A DNA stretch of 64,000 nucleotides. Source: Planctomycetaceae bacterium (GTDB lineage: Bacteria > Planctomycetota > Planctomycetia > Planctomycetales > Planctomycetaceae). Positions within the stretch are counted from its first letter, which is position 1. Each line of letters starts with the position of its first letter. Of this stretch, positions 36,479-45,999 are shown in pieces. The position numbers and the translations under genes were made by a program. The stretch is from assembly GCA_028284145.1 (NCBI GenBank), contig JANQSH010000051.1, positions 1-64,000 on the forward strand, read 5' to 3'. The notes under the pieces were generated by a model. The model was not told the origin of the DNA. It saw only the letters and a program-made list of their open reading frames with translations, and made no database searches.

Positions 36479-36602
36479 ACTCTATCCTGTTCCGCGTCAG
36501 TATCTCGTTGTGGTTGGATTCCAATCCCGCTGGAATGCGGTATCGTAACGCAAACTGGCTGACGATTCAGTTTCCGCCACGTGAATTTTGCGGAAAGGCG
36601 AA

Positions 36603-37022
36603 ATGATGGTGTACCAGCGCACTCTTCAATGTGAGACAACCGGCAACGGGGATATGCACGATCTCACCTCAGAAGTTCGGCAAATTGTCGAGGAATCGGG
36701 CATTCAATGTGGGTTGGTGAATGTCTTCAACGTCGGAAGCACTGGAGCGATTGGAGCGATCGAATTTGAACAGGGACTGCAGCAGGATCTTCCAGAAATG
36801 CTGAATCGATTGATGCCTCCCAGTCGTGAATACGGCCACGAACAGACCTGGCACGATGGCAATGGGCACTCGCACCTGCAGGCGACAACGCTTGGCCCGA
36901 GCCTGACGGTTCCCATCGCCGAGGGGAAAATACAACTGGGAACCTGGCAGCAGATCTTCCATTTGGAATGCGACAACAAACCGCGTCGGCGGAAAGTCAC
37001 TGTCACTGTTTACGGCGAATGA
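36603..37022 (+). CDS. YjbQ family protein (UPF0047), secondary thiamine-phosphate synthase-like
   Basis: 139 residues, the full length of UPF0047. The start at 36603 follows GGAAAGG. Motifs: MHDLTSEVRQIVEESGIQCGLVNVFNVGSTGAIG and NGHSHLQATTLGPSLTVPI with the conserved His pair and the QIFHLECDN end. YjbQ proteins can make thiamine phosphate as a side activity; their main role is unclear. Confidence 0.92.
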   Translation: MMVYQRTLQCETTGNGDMHDLTSEVRQIVEESGIQCGLVNVFNVGSTGAIGAIEFEQGLQQDLPEMLNRLMPPSREYGHEQTWHDGNGHSHLQATTLGPSLTVPIAEGKIQLGTWQQIFHLECDNKPRRRKVTVTVYGE

Positions 37023-37122
37023 TAGCGAAAGCAACGACACGACGCTTGATTTTCTGAAATCAAGTCACTTAAACAGAGAAGTGCTGCTACCTTTTCCGTC
37101 ATCTTCGGGAGTAATCGCCAAC

Positions 37123-38358
37123 ATGGATACGCTGCTTGACCGGTTTCTGCGTTATGTCCGTATCGATACGACATCCGATGAACATAGTGACTCGACTCCC
37201 AGCTCGGCGAAACAACTCGATCTCAGCCGATTGCTGAAGGAAGAGTGCGAGACGCTCGGATTGCAGGAGATCGAATTGAACGACAAGGGGGTTTTGACCG
37301 CGTTGTTGCCGGGCAATACAGAACAGCCCGCACCGACAATCGTGTTGGTCGCACATGTCGACACAACAGCGGAGTTCAGCGGAACGAACGTGAATCCGGT
37401 CGTGCATGAAAACTATGCTGGGGACGACATCACGTTGCCGGGTGATACCAGCCGTGTGATTCGGATTGATGAGAACCCGGAACTGAAACGCCTGCATGGC
37501 GGGACGATCATTACGACCGACGGTACCACTTTACTCGGTGCGGATGACAAGTCGGGCGTGGCTGTGATCATGTCGGCGGTTGCTCATTTGATCGATAACC
37601 CGAAAATCACACATTGCCCCTTGCGGCTTTGTTTCACCTGTGATGAAGAGATCGGGCGAGGTGTTCAATCGGTGGAGATCGACAAACTCAATGCCGTTTG
37701 TGCATATACGCTCGACAGCGAAGGGGTTGGTCGCATTGATACCGAAACCTTTTCCGCCGACCTCGCGGTTGTCACGGTTGAAGGCGTGAATACTCACCCG
37801 TCGATTGGCAAGGGGGTGATAGTCAATGCGATTCGTATTCTCGCGAACTTCCTTTCCGACCTTCCGATCGAAACACTCTCTCCAGAAGCGACCGATGGCA
37901 GAGAGGGGTTTTTGCATCCCTATCAGATTGAAGGAGGTGTTGCCGAGGCGACAGCCCGGATACTGTTACGTGACTTTGACACAGTTGCGTTGGGGAATTA
38001 TGAGCGATTACTGGAAGAGATTGCGGCTGTCCACCGCAGGAAACATCCCAAAGCCAGGATCCGTGTGGAAATCATCGATCAATACCGTAATATGGCGGAT
38101 GGCCTCAAACTGGAACCGCGCGCTGTTTCAAAGGCGATCGAGGCGACCAGCCTGGCCGAACTGGAACCGCGAATGTGCATCATTCGGGGTGGAACTGACG
38201 GTTCATTATTGACCGAACGCGGCCTGCCAACACCCAATCTTTCGTCCGGACAGCATAACCCGCATTCTCCGCTGGAGTGGACGAGCGTAGAGGAAATGGA
38301 GGCGGCCGTCAAAGTGGTGGTGGAACTGGCTCATCTCTGGGGGCAGGAAAAAGTTTGA
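37123..38358 (+). CDS. pepT: Peptidase T (M20B aminotripeptidase)
   Basis: 411 residues from the ATG at 37123; the frame extends to 37081. Di-zinc ligands are seen in LVAHVDTTAE, LGADDKSGVA, TCDEEIGRG, YTLDSEGVG and SGQHNPHSPLEW. It splits the N-terminal residue from tripeptides in the cytoplasm. No adjacent peptide transporter. Downstream lipoprotein is 148 bp away. Confidence 0.94.
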   Translation: MDTLLDRFLRYVRIDTTSDEHSDSTPSSAKQLDLSRLLKEECETLGLQEIELNDKGVLTALLPGNTEQPAPTIVLVAHVDTTAEFSGTNVNPVVHENYAGDDITLPGDTSRVIRIDENPELKRLHGGTIITTDGTTLLGADDKSGVAVIMSAVAHLIDNPKITHCPLRLCFTCDEEIGRGVQSVEIDKLNAVCAYTLDSEGVGRIDTETFSADLAVVTVEGVNTHPSIGKGVIVNAIRILANFLSDLPIETLSPEATDGREGFLHPYQIEGGVAEATARILLRDFDTVALGNYERLLEEIAAVHRRKHPKARIRVEIIDQYRNMADGLKLEPRAVSKAIEATSLAELEPRMCIIRGGTDGSLLTERGLPTPNLSSGQHNPHSPLEWTSVEEMEAAVKVVVELAHLWGQEKV

Positions 38359-38506
38359 GTTGCAGGCCAATTCCGGTTCAAAAATTGAAACTGAAGATGG
38401 CCTTCACTGGTAACCGTACCTGTCTGGTGCGACCTCCCTCTATGCGCGTCAACAGAAAACGCGTATTTTGGAGTGTCGATATCAACTCAAACGGAACCCG
38501 GTTTTT

Positions 38507-39181
38507 ATGCAAATGTCTCAATCGCACATCCATTCGATTTCTCTCTTCGGCATGATGACTCTTTGCGTCATTTTTTTCAGTGGTTGCGGATGTTCGGAAT
38601 CCAGTGATGTCAACGAATCGCCCGCCGTGACGACAAATTCAGGAACAGCTGCGAATTCGACGCCATCCAACTCCAAAGATGCAAATCAAACGGAGAAGGG
38701 AGACAACGCAACTCCCGATGCAACGACACTCTCAGATGGCGAACAGATAACAGCCGATCCCTCTCAAGCCGAGATTGACGCGAAATATCGCGAGCAGATC
38801 GTCGGTGATTGGAAGGGATACCGGGATGGCTGGCGAATGTTGACCGTGCGAGACGATGGAACCGCCACGATGGATGTTTCGATCGAAGGGCTTTCGCGGT
38901 TCGTGTTTGGCGATAAGATCGTCTTCGAGATCGAGTGGGAGATCAAAGATGGCGATCTGGTTTTTGAAACGACCGGAGGATCTCCTCAATGGGCCGTCGA
39001 TAAGGTCACGCTGATTTATGGCAAATCGCGCGTACAGCCGATCCTCAAATTGACCGAAACCGAAATGTCCCTCAAAGATGCCGATGAGGGAGACCCGGAC
39101 CACGAATACGAGCGGGTCGTCAAAGAGTCGAACGAGATCCGTTCCGCACCTGCCGATGGTCAGTTAAATGCTGCCGAATAA
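38507..39181 (+). CDS. Lipoprotein of unknown function
   Basis: 224 residues from the ATG at 38507. The signal peptide ends in lipobox FSGC, followed by a Ser/Thr/Asn-rich linker and a globular beta-rich C-terminal domain (about 95-200) with EQIVGDWKGYRDGWRMLTVRDDGTATMDV and WEIKDGDLVFETTGG. These look like lipocalin-like or TIGR03067-type repeats of beta strands. The fold is inferred only. Envelope-located. Confidence 0.75.
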   Translation: MQMSQSHIHSISLFGMMTLCVIFFSGCGCSESSDVNESPAVTTNSGTAANSTPSNSKDANQTEKGDNATPDATTLSDGEQITADPSQAEIDAKYREQIVGDWKGYRDGWRMLTVRDDGTATMDVSIEGLSRFVFGDKIVFEIEWEIKDGDLVFETTGGSPQWAVDKVTLIYGKSRVQPILKLTETEMSLKDADEGDPDHEYERVVKESNEIRSAPADGQLNAAE

Positions 39182-39340
39182 GGCCTCTCCGGTGCGAATT
39201 GGCAAAGAATCGGGCCGGGGGACTTTCGGTCATCGTCAGAGTCGATAAACTGGTAGAGCCAGTTTCAAAATCGGTTGGTGGCTCGTTTCCGCGTTGGAAT
39301 GAAAATGCGGGCATGTTGCACGCTGAGGTTATGAAACGAC

Positions 39341-39443
39341 TTGAGCAGTTTACTTTTTCGTGTGACGCTTTTCGCTCGTGGGAATCTACGACTGTAGACC
39401 AAACGACGTCCGTCGCGCCACGAAGGAGTGTAATACGCTCTTG
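39341..39443 (+). repeat. 102-bp MITE-like element, copy 6 (subfamily B)
   Basis: Starts TTGAGCAGTTTACTTTTTCG and ends GTGTAATACGCTCTT. Lies between the lipoprotein gene and bioB, ending 44 bp before the bioB start. It reads open in the bioB frame, which lengthens that ORF artificially. Confidence 0.9.
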
Positions 39444-39486
39444 CAGTTCGCAGTTTTCGACATTCAGCTTCGGGAGTCTTGCATTG

Positions 39487-40503
39487 GTGTCGGTACAGGA
39501 ACAGAATTCGGTTCAGACAATTTGGGATCAACTGGCAGATTGCGTCCTCAACGGCGATGTGATTTCGCGCGACGATGCGTTGGCCATTCTCCAGTCTGGT
39601 GATGACGAATTGCTGTCGTTACTCGCCGCGACATTTCGCGTTCGCCAGAAACACTTTGGCAACAAGGTTCATCTTTACTTTCTGAAAAATGCCAAAAGCG
39701 GCCTTTGTCCGGAAGATTGTGGCTATTGCTCGCAGTCAGCCGTCTCCGAAGCGCCGATCGAAAAATATGCTCTTCTCAATGAAGAGAAGTTGATGGAGGG
39801 AGCTGCAAAAGCGGCCGAACAGCAATCACGCACTTACTGCATCGTTACCAGCGGTCGTGGTCCAAGTGAGCGAGACGTCAATCATATTGCCAGCGTGGTT
39901 CAAAAGATCAAATCAGAATACGGCTTGCATATCTGCTGCTGCATGGGATTGCTGTCACCGGAGCAGGCCACCACATTGAAAGAAGCCGGTGTTGACCGCA
40001 TCAACCATAATTTGAATACCAGCCGCCGATTCTACGACAGTATTTGCAGTACCCATTCCTTCGAGGAACGTCTGGAGACATTGCGTGTCGCGCGGAACGC
40101 TGGCTTGGAACTTTGCTCCGGTTTGATCATCGGCATGGGTGAGGAACAAAACGATGTGGTCGATGTCGCATTTGAGTTGAACGGCGTCGGCGTCGAATCG
40201 ATCCCGGTCAATTTCCTGAATTCCATTCCCGGCACGCCGCTGGAAGATGTGCAACGTTTGAATCCGCGTGACTGTCTGCGGGCACTTTGCCTGTTCCGGT
40301 TGATCAATCCGAGAACGGAGATCCGCATTGCCGGTGGACGTGAAGTGCAACTGCGATCGCTGCAACCGCTTGGTCTGTACGCGGCCAACTCCATGTTTGT
40401 CAGCGATTACCTGACGACCAAAGGGCAACAGCCGGAAGATGATTTTCGCATGGTCGAGGATCTTGGCTTTGAACTGGAAGTTCATCACACTTGTGAGGAT
40501 TGA
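39487..40503 (+). CDS. bioB: Biotin synthase BioB
   Basis: 338 residues. Radical-SAM enzyme that inserts sulfur into dethiobiotin. [11 protein letters not shown] gives the radical SAM Cys triad, and the C-terminal cluster region ([36 protein letters not shown]) is present. The GTG at 39487 is chosen because GGGAG lies upstream and the upstream part of the open frame is repeat element copy 6. A TTG one codon earlier is equally possible. No other bio genes in the window. Confidence 0.95.
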   Translation: [338 protein letters not shown]

Positions 40504-40542
40504 CCTCACACTCCTCACGGAATACGAGCAGGGATTGGGAAA

Positions 40543-40989
40543 ATGACAACAACCACACCGATCAGGATCCAACGGAAAGACCTTAAAGCAGGTGACGTGT
40601 TGTGTGAATACTGTACCGCCCGCTGCTGCCGGTATTTCGCCTTTCCGATCGACAAACCGAAAACGTGGGAAGATTATGACCACTTGCGCTGGTACATGTT
40701 GCATGGTACGGTTTCGGTGTTTGTGGAAGACGATACCTGGTACCTGATGGTCTTTGCAGACTGCAAACATATCCGCGACGATTACAAGTGTGGCATCTAC
40801 GAGACTCGCCCGCAGATTTGCCGTAGTTATACTACGGACGAATGCGAGTACGACAACGATGGCTGTTACGACAAATTGTTTGAGTCGCCCGAACAGATTT
40901 GGGAATACGCCCAGGCTGTTCTGCCGCCGAAGAAAAAGAAACACCTGGCGAACCAGCCGACCGTGTTGCCTGTCCTCAGTAGTGTCTGA
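40543..40989 (+). CDS. YkgJ-family cysteine cluster protein
   Basis: 148 residues. Cys-rich cluster: CEYCTARCCRYFAFPI, DCKHIRDDYKCGIYETRPQICRSYTTDECEYDNDGC. These Cys patterns (CxxCxxxCC and CxxY..RPxxCR) are those of YkgJ, thought to bind iron-sulfur or zinc. The C-terminus ends in a basic PPKKKKHLANQP. Starts 40 bp after bioB on the same strand and 48 bp before hisS; possible bioB-ykgJ-hisS transcription unit. Function unknown. Confidence 0.85.
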   Translation: MTTTTPIRIQRKDLKAGDVLCEYCTARCCRYFAFPIDKPKTWEDYDHLRWYMLHGTVSVFVEDDTWYLMVFADCKHIRDDYKCGIYETRPQICRSYTTDECEYDNDGCYDKLFESPEQIWEYAQAVLPPKKKKHLANQPTVLPVLSSV

Positions 40990-41036
40990 TTGGTCCGCCA
41001 TCCCCTGTTAGCGTCGCGCAACCACACCGCTTGACC

Positions 41037-42365
41037 ATGAAAAAGAAACTGATCAAACCCCGCACGCTAAAGGGCTTTCGGGATTATCTTCCCAACCGGA
41101 TGATCGTCCGTGAGAGACTGATCGACACCGCTCGCGAGGTGTACCGCAGTTTTGGTTTTGCTCCCATCGACACTCCCGCGATGGAATACAGCGAAATCCT
41201 GCTCGGGAATGGAAGCGACGAAACCGACAAGCAGATGTTTCGCTTTGAGGATAACGGCAAGCGGGATGTCTCGCTTCGGTTTGATCTGACGATTCCTTTC
41301 GCCCGGTTCGCGGCAGAACATCTCAACGAAGTTGGCACACCATTCAAGCGGTATCACGTGGGACCGGTCTGGCGAGCCGAAAAACCACAGGCTGGACGTT
41401 ACCGGGAATTCGTGCAGTGCGACTTCGACACGATTGGGACAGTATCCAACGCGGCCGACATCGAAACGCTGTTCGTCATTCACGATCTGTTCGTTGAACT
41501 CGGTTTCTCCAACTTCACCATTCGCGTCAACAATCGCAAGGTTCTCAACGGGCTGCTCGACAGCCTCAATCTGCGCGACAGGTCGACCGAGATTCTGCGC
41601 TCACTCGACAAGCTGACAAAGATCCAGGCAGCGGGTGTGAAGAAGGAACTGACCGAATCGGTCGGATTGTCCGATAACCAGGCCGAGAAAATTTTGTCGC
41701 TCATCTCGGCTGAGGGAACGACGGACGAAATCCTGACCCAACTTGATGGATTACTGACAGAATCCGACGAAGGTGCTCAAGGTGTGACCGATTTGCGGGA
41801 ACTCTTTGCGACTTGTGAGGTCTCCGGTATCCCCACCGAACGGGTTGAATTGGATGTTTCCATCGCAAGAGGCCTCAATTACTACACCGGCACAATTTAC
41901 GAAACGTTCCTGAACGATCTGCCCGGTATTGGCAGTGTTTGCTCCGGCGGGCGGTACGATAATCTTGCGAGCCTGTTCACCAGTCAGGCGTTGCCCGGTG
42001 TCGGCGCGAGTTTGGGATTGGACCGATTGCTGGCCGCCATGGATGAGCTGGAACTGCTACCGTCGCAATCGACGACGGCCGTTGTACTCGTTACCTGCTT
42101 TGACCGCAATCACCAGGCCGACTATCTCCGCATCGCCCGGCAACTTCGTGCCGCAGGATTGCCGACTGAGGTCTTTCCTGATGCGAAGAATCTGGGCAAG
42201 CAGCTTGGTTACGCCAGCAACAAGGGGTTTCGAGTTGCACTCATCGCAGGTGACAACGAGTTTGAATCGGGAAGCTGGCAGATCAAGGATCTGGCCAAAG
42301 GAGAACAACAGACCGTTTCCGAATATGAACTGATTTGTCAGGTCAGGGAATTGCTCGAAGAGTGA
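41037..42365 (+). CDS. hisS: Histidine-tRNA ligase
   Basis: 442 residues, class II synthetase. Motif 2 FRFEDNGKRDVSLRFDLT, the histidine-binding RGLNYYTGTIYE, GGRYDNLASLF and the C-terminal anticodon-binding domain (AVVLVTCFDRNHQADYLRIARQLR, then GDNEFESGSWQIKDL) are all clear. An in-frame TTG at 41031 is alternative. The ATG at 41037 has no good ribosome site, so coupling with the preceding gene is possible. Confidence 0.96.
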   Translation: MKKKLIKPRTLKGFRDYLPNRMIVRERLIDTAREVYRSFGFAPIDTPAMEYSEILLGNGSDETDKQMFRFEDNGKRDVSLRFDLTIPFARFAAEHLNEVGTPFKRYHVGPVWRAEKPQAGRYREFVQCDFDTIGTVSNAADIETLFVIHDLFVELGFSNFTIRVNNRKVLNGLLDSLNLRDRSTEILRSLDKLTKIQAAGVKKELTESVGLSDNQAEKILSLISAEGTTDEILTQLDGLLTESDEGAQGVTDLRELFATCEVSGIPTERVELDVSIARGLNYYTGTIYETFLNDLPGIGSVCSGGRYDNLASLFTSQALPGVGASLGLDRLLAAMDELELLPSQSTTAVVLVTCFDRNHQADYLRIARQLRAAGLPTEVFPDAKNLGKQLGYASNKGFRVALIAGDNEFESGSWQIKDLAKGEQQTVSEYELICQVRELLEE

Positions 42366-42487
42366 TTCCATGGAAGGAAAGTTTCTCGTTGTCGGGCTTG
42401 TTCAGTAAACGCGGTTTTGCTTTCTTGCCTTTCGATCTTTTCGCGTATCTGGTGTTTTTCCTGATGGTTCTCGCCGGACGGTTTGCA

Positions 42488-42820
42488 TCATTCCCGCAGA
42501 AAGATAAACGCGAACCACATCAGACCCGAAACTACGAACGTCACGACAACTCCGACAATGACGCAGACCGTCAGGTTCACGTTCCCGAAGTAGTACATTG
42601 CCGCCCCGACACCAAATCCAATGACGGCACAGATCAGAAGTCGGGTGATGATGACGATATCGAAGATCGTCATGGCAAAAAATGTCAGCACCTTGCTGAT
42701 CGGGTCCATTTTGTGCGGATGCGGTTGTTGACCGCCAATATCATTCCGCAGGGCACCACATTTCGGGCATTGCGAACCATTGATCGGCAGAGGCGCATCA
42801 CATTCAGAGCAACGGTTCAT
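42488..42820 (-). CDS. Zinc-ribbon membrane protein
   Basis: 110 residues. An N-terminal zinc ribbon (CSECDAPLPINGSQCPKCGA, two CxxC knuckles) is followed by two hydrophobic segments (IFDIVIITRLLICAVIGFGVG and VCVIVGVVVTFVVSGLMWFAFIFL). Small zinc-ribbon membrane proteins of this type are common in planctomycetes without known function. Its promoter region holds a truncated repeat copy (7), 23 bp upstream of the start. Confidence 0.8.
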   Translation of the reverse strand: MNRCSECDAPLPINGSQCPKCGALRNDIGGQQPHPHKMDPISKVLTFFAMTIFDIVIITRLLICAVIGFGVGAAMYYFGNVNLTVCVIVGVVVTFVVSGLMWFAFIFLRE

Positions 42821-42842
42821 GTGGTCTTCGTTCCTGCCTGGT

Positions 42843-42876
42843 TAGAGCCGTTTCCCTTTTCGTGTGACAGTTCTCA
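42843..42876 (+). repeat. Partial MITE-like element, copy 7 (left end, subfamily B)
   Basis: Only the left end is recognisable: TAGAGCCGTTTCCCTTTTCG then GTGTGACAGTTCTC; after about 34 bp the similarity stops. Confidence 0.7.
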
Positions 42877-43129
42877 TTCTGGTATCCTCCAACATACCAA
42901 CAATGGCATGCGTTCGCGATTCCGAATCGCCTGATTGAATTGTTCTCTGTCTCGTATGGTTAAGAATTAACAAAATCCGTGCCAGAAGCGGCTTAGCGGT
43001 TGCACTAAACGGAATTTCACTGCAGGATAAAATGAACGATTTGGATGTTGGGTGGTCCGGTTGTTCGTAACGCTCTGATTCGAAATCGGGCCAGACAATT
43101 TTTGCACCTCGCAACATGGAGAATTTCCT

Positions 43130-43468
43130 ATGAAACGCCTCGTGACAACGACACTGGCAACTGCCCTGCTCGCAACCATCACTTTGACGACTGCTCCGTA
43201 TGCTGAAGCTCAAAAAAAAGCTGTGGAATCTTCGAGCGAAACCGTGTTCAAACCACGTCTGCCTTTTGGCTACGGCAAGTTAGGTGTTAACGCTAAGCAA
43301 CGAGCCAATATCTATACAATTCAGAAACGATATCATCCTCAATTGGAAGATCTCAGAAAACAACTGGAAGAACTCGAAGCCAAACGTGACAAGGAAATCG
43401 AGGACATTCTGACAGCCGATCAAAAAGCAAAACTCAAAAAATATCACGAAAGCAAAAAGAAGGACTGA
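43130..43468 (+). CDS. Secreted small alpha-helical protein
   Basis: 112 residues. Signal peptide MKRLVTTTLATALLATITLTTAPYAEA with cleavage at about Ala27, preceded by GGAGA. The mature part is a single long helix pair (AKQRANIYTIQKRYHPQLEDLRKQLEELEAKRDKEIEDILTADQKAKLKKYHE) similar in style to the Spy/CpxP-like LTxxQ motif region of planctomycete periplasmic proteins. It could be a periplasmic chaperone; this is inference. Confidence 0.7.
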   Translation: MKRLVTTTLATALLATITLTTAPYAEAQKKAVESSSETVFKPRLPFGYGKLGVNAKQRANIYTIQKRYHPQLEDLRKQLEELEAKRDKEIEDILTADQKAKLKKYHESKKKD

Positions 43469-43557
43469 ATTCCGTTACGCGATTTTGGGATGAAACAAGA
43501 CAGATAGCAGCATCGTTGCAGCGCAGCACGGATGCTGCGTCGTGGAACAGAGTTGTT

Positions 43558-44502
43558 TCAGCGAATCTGAAACTCGATCAGTACCGGGCGATGATCCGAA
43601 CCAACGTCGTCCAGCAAGCGTCGTTCATGGACTGCGATCCCTTCACTCACCAGCACATGATCGATCGGCAGCCGGATTAGACCGGTGTTGCCACCGTACC
43701 AGCTCGGCTGAATACCAATCCCCTGTCGACTGTCCATCAGGCCGCTTTGTTTCAGCAAGTCACGAAAATGGGGTGACCAGCCGGTGACGTTCAAATCGCC
43801 CATCAATACCGTTGGACCCACTTTCGATTTCGCAATCTCCGCCAGCTGAGCCAGTTGCCTGTTCCTCTGGCGGGAGGCATTTGCTCCAAAGGGCGGCGCT
43901 GTATGAGCCGCGATTACAGTGAATGTTTTGTCGTTCGAATCAGTTTCATCTACCTGGAGTTGGGCCATAATTGCCGGCACGCCGTTCAGGTCGATCGTCT
44001 CGCTCCGCACTATGGGCAGCCGGCTGTAAATCGCGATGCCGAAGTTGTCATCACGCGGAATCAGAATTCGATGTGGATAATCCTCGTGCAGCGGTTGCAG
44101 GGCATTCGACCAGTTATTGTTCATTTCCAGAACGGCGATGAAATCGGCATCAGATTCCTGAATCACCTTGAGAAAGTGATCGTACTGGTCGTTCGCTGAC
44201 AAAACATTGACAACGATGCCACGATAGGTCGTCTGTGCGTCTGATGGATCTGTCTTGTTTCCTCCGAAATAGATCGGCAGCACCAGCCAGAAGTTGACCA
44301 GCAGGCAGACCGTTGGCAATGCGGCTTTGTTTTTGCGTTTTGCCCAAAGTGCAATCGTCAACGGCATCAGACCAATGATGTAAAAGACCGGGCCATGTGT
44401 AAAAAGATCGAACAGCCACCAGGCACGCGCGAACAACGCCAGCAGTGTGGGAACGCAAACCAGTAACGCCAGAATCGTGATGATGCGCCAGAGATGTTTC
44501 AT
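43558..44502 (-). CDS. Endonuclease/exonuclease/phosphatase family protein, membrane-anchored
   Basis: 314 residues. Two or three N-terminal hydrophobic segments (LWRIITILALLVCVPTLLALFARAWWL, PVFYIIGLMPLTIALW) are followed by an EEP domain: NVLSANDQYDHF, ADFIAVLEMNNNW, AAHTAPPFGANASRQRN, MGDLNVTGWSPHF and DVGSDHRPVLIEF. The DLN and SDHRP motifs are the metal and active sites. Resembles YafD/YbhP-type proteins of the inner membrane. Substrate unknown. It may be coupled to a short frame just upstream (44499-44705). Confidence 0.85.
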   Translation of the reverse strand: MKHLWRIITILALLVCVPTLLALFARAWWLFDLFTHGPVFYIIGLMPLTIALWAKRKNKAALPTVCLLVNFWLVLPIYFGGNKTDPSDAQTTYRGIVVNVLSANDQYDHFLKVIQESDADFIAVLEMNNNWSNALQPLHEDYPHRILIPRDDNFGIAIYSRLPIVRSETIDLNGVPAIMAQLQVDETDSNDKTFTVIAAHTAPPFGANASRQRNRQLAQLAEIAKSKVGPTVLMGDLNVTGWSPHFRDLLKQSGLMDSRQGIGIQPSWYGGNTGLIRLPIDHVLVSEGIAVHERRLLDDVGSDHRPVLIEFQIR

Positions 44503-44705
44503 GGTGAACGAGTTGTAATTCGATCACCACGCATAAGAGAAGCCCGGCTGGAGAAAAAAACGGCTTCCGTGCCAAATGAGCCTTCCCTGGTACTTTCAGC
44601 TTGATCAGCGACGGAAGAAGGGGGGCTGAGTGATGCAGCGCGTTTTTTCTGCGACAACCGGGCTCCACGGGGAATATCAACCCGAACATCGACGTGGGAT
44701 TTCAT
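44499..44705 (-). CDS. Possible short ORF, 68 residues
   Basis: Starts at an ATG at 44705, 43 bp after mraZ, and its stop TGA overlaps the start ATG of the EEP-family gene (ATGA). The overlap suggests coupling, but no ribosome site is seen, the product is basic and low in hydrophobicity, and no family is recognised. May be non-coding leader sequence. Confidence 0.3.
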   Translation of the reverse strand: MKSHVDVRVDIPRGARLSQKKRAASLSPPSSVADQAESTREGSFGTEAVFFSSRASLMRGDRITTRSP

Positions 44706-44748
44706 TGCAAGAGAACGGCATTGCGACAGGAATTTATCCGACCATGAA

Positions 44749-45231
44749 TTAGTCGGACAGTTCGCGGAAGAGTGTGTTGAAGTCTGGCATGTCCTGATGC
44801 AGCTTTTCAATCCAGGCATTCGGATTCCAGATTTCCACGCAGACCACCGCTCCAACGAGCATCAATTCCTGATTCGGCTCAACGTCAAGAAATTGCCGGT
44901 ACCCTTCGGGAATCAGCACACGGGAGCGATTCGCCAGTTTGATCGTCCGCTGCCGTGTCGACAGCAAACGTCCGAGCCGTTGGACTTCGTTCCATTTGTG
45001 CTCCATCCTCCCGGCCTGAATCTTCTGTTGGATGATACTGACGCCTGCGTTCAACCGCTGCTGCCACGTGGCCGCACCCCAGAGGGACAAGCATCCGTAC
45101 TGTTCCTTGACGAGAATCGACTCGCCCGCTTCATCCGTTACCGATTCCGCAAAGTCCGGTGGCAAAGAAACACGAAATCGCTCATCGAGCGTTCGCTTGT
45201 GTTCACCGCAGATGAAGAGATCGGAAGACAT
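44749..45231 (-). CDS. MraZ-like AbrB-fold protein
   Basis: 160 residues from the ATG at 45231; an extra 24 residues are possible upstream. Two MraZ half-repeats: [19 protein letters not shown] with YGCLSLW, and [40 protein letters not shown]. This is the DNA-binding cell-division repressor fold. In most bacteria mraZ precedes rsmH and the dcw cluster; here its neighbours are unrelated, and planctomycetes are known to lack FtsZ. It may therefore regulate something else. Longer than usual MraZ (about 143-152). Confidence 0.85.
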   Translation of the reverse strand: MSSDLFICGEHKRTLDERFRVSLPPDFAESVTDEAGESILVKEQYGCLSLWGAATWQQRLNAGVSIIQQKIQAGRMEHKWNEVQRLGRLLSTRQRTIKLANRSRVLIPEGYRQFLDVEPNQELMLVGAVVCVEIWNPNAWIEKLHQDMPDFNTLFRELSD

Positions 45232-45702
45232 GAAAACAACCCGGCAATCAGAGTCGACAGGGAACCGGCGAAATGCGATACCCAGACACGGAACACATGA
45301 CATCCGGATGCGAATACCGTGCAGAACTTCATGCGGGGCAATCTCATCCGGGAACAGACCTGTCAGAAAGGGCTATTCTATTGGGTGAAAAACCCACTTT
45401 CAATAGTTTTCAAAGAGCAGTTTGGGACAGATTCCCAACCCTGTTGCTCAACCTTACCCAAGTCGGCCCAGCTTCGCAAATGAAAAGCGGCTAATTATTC
45501 TGAATTTATGGAATCTGCCGTGCGGCGGGAACAAATCGGGGTCCGCTTATTGTTTATGGGCCTCTCTTTTGAGATGACGATCGAGGTAACTGCGAGACAA
45601 ATCATTCGACGATAAGTCGTAAGAAATTTGTGAGAGTGTGGATTCGACTGGATTTGCTCGATCCACTTTACATGCCAGATTCCAGACCAGAGGGAAACCA
45701 GT
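45232..45702. other. Intergenic region upstream of the oxidoreductase relic
   Basis: About 470 bp. No gene or known repeat recognised. Confidence 0.5.
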
Positions 45703-45999
45703 ATGCTGAATCAGCAGACCACCCGCCGGGACACACTCAAAACCACAGCCGCGATTGCTGTGAGTGGACTGTCAAGTCAGAATCTGGTTGCCTTTGCTGA
45801 TGGCGATGACAAGCGAGCTGCCGGTGCATACAGGAAGTACCCCAATGCCAAAAAGTACCGCGACTACCGCAAGATGTTTGATGACCTTGGTACTCAACTC
45901 GATGTGGTCATCATCAGCACGCCGGACCATATGTATTTTCATCCCGCTTACGCTGCGTGGCAAAGCGACTTTTCCTTGTTCACTCGCGCAATCGCCTGA
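45703..45999 (+). pseudogene. Decayed Gfo/Idh/MocA-family oxidoreductase
   Basis: 98 codons survive of a protein normally over 400. The Tat signal (RRDTLKTTAAIAVSGL) is intact, but the NAD-binding GxG strand and the next region are missing. The frame jumps to the helix DDKRAAGAYRKYPNAKKYRDYRKMFDDLGTQLDVVIISTPDHMYFHPAYAAW, after which the family normally continues. Two deletions (one internal, one 3') are the simplest explanation. Its stop is 20 bp inside the end of the convergent methyltransferase gene. Confidence 0.8.

Noticed and set aside
39199-39486. N-terminal extension of bioB
   Set aside because: The extra 96 codons run through element copy 6 and do not resemble BioB; a GTG with a good ribosome site follows.
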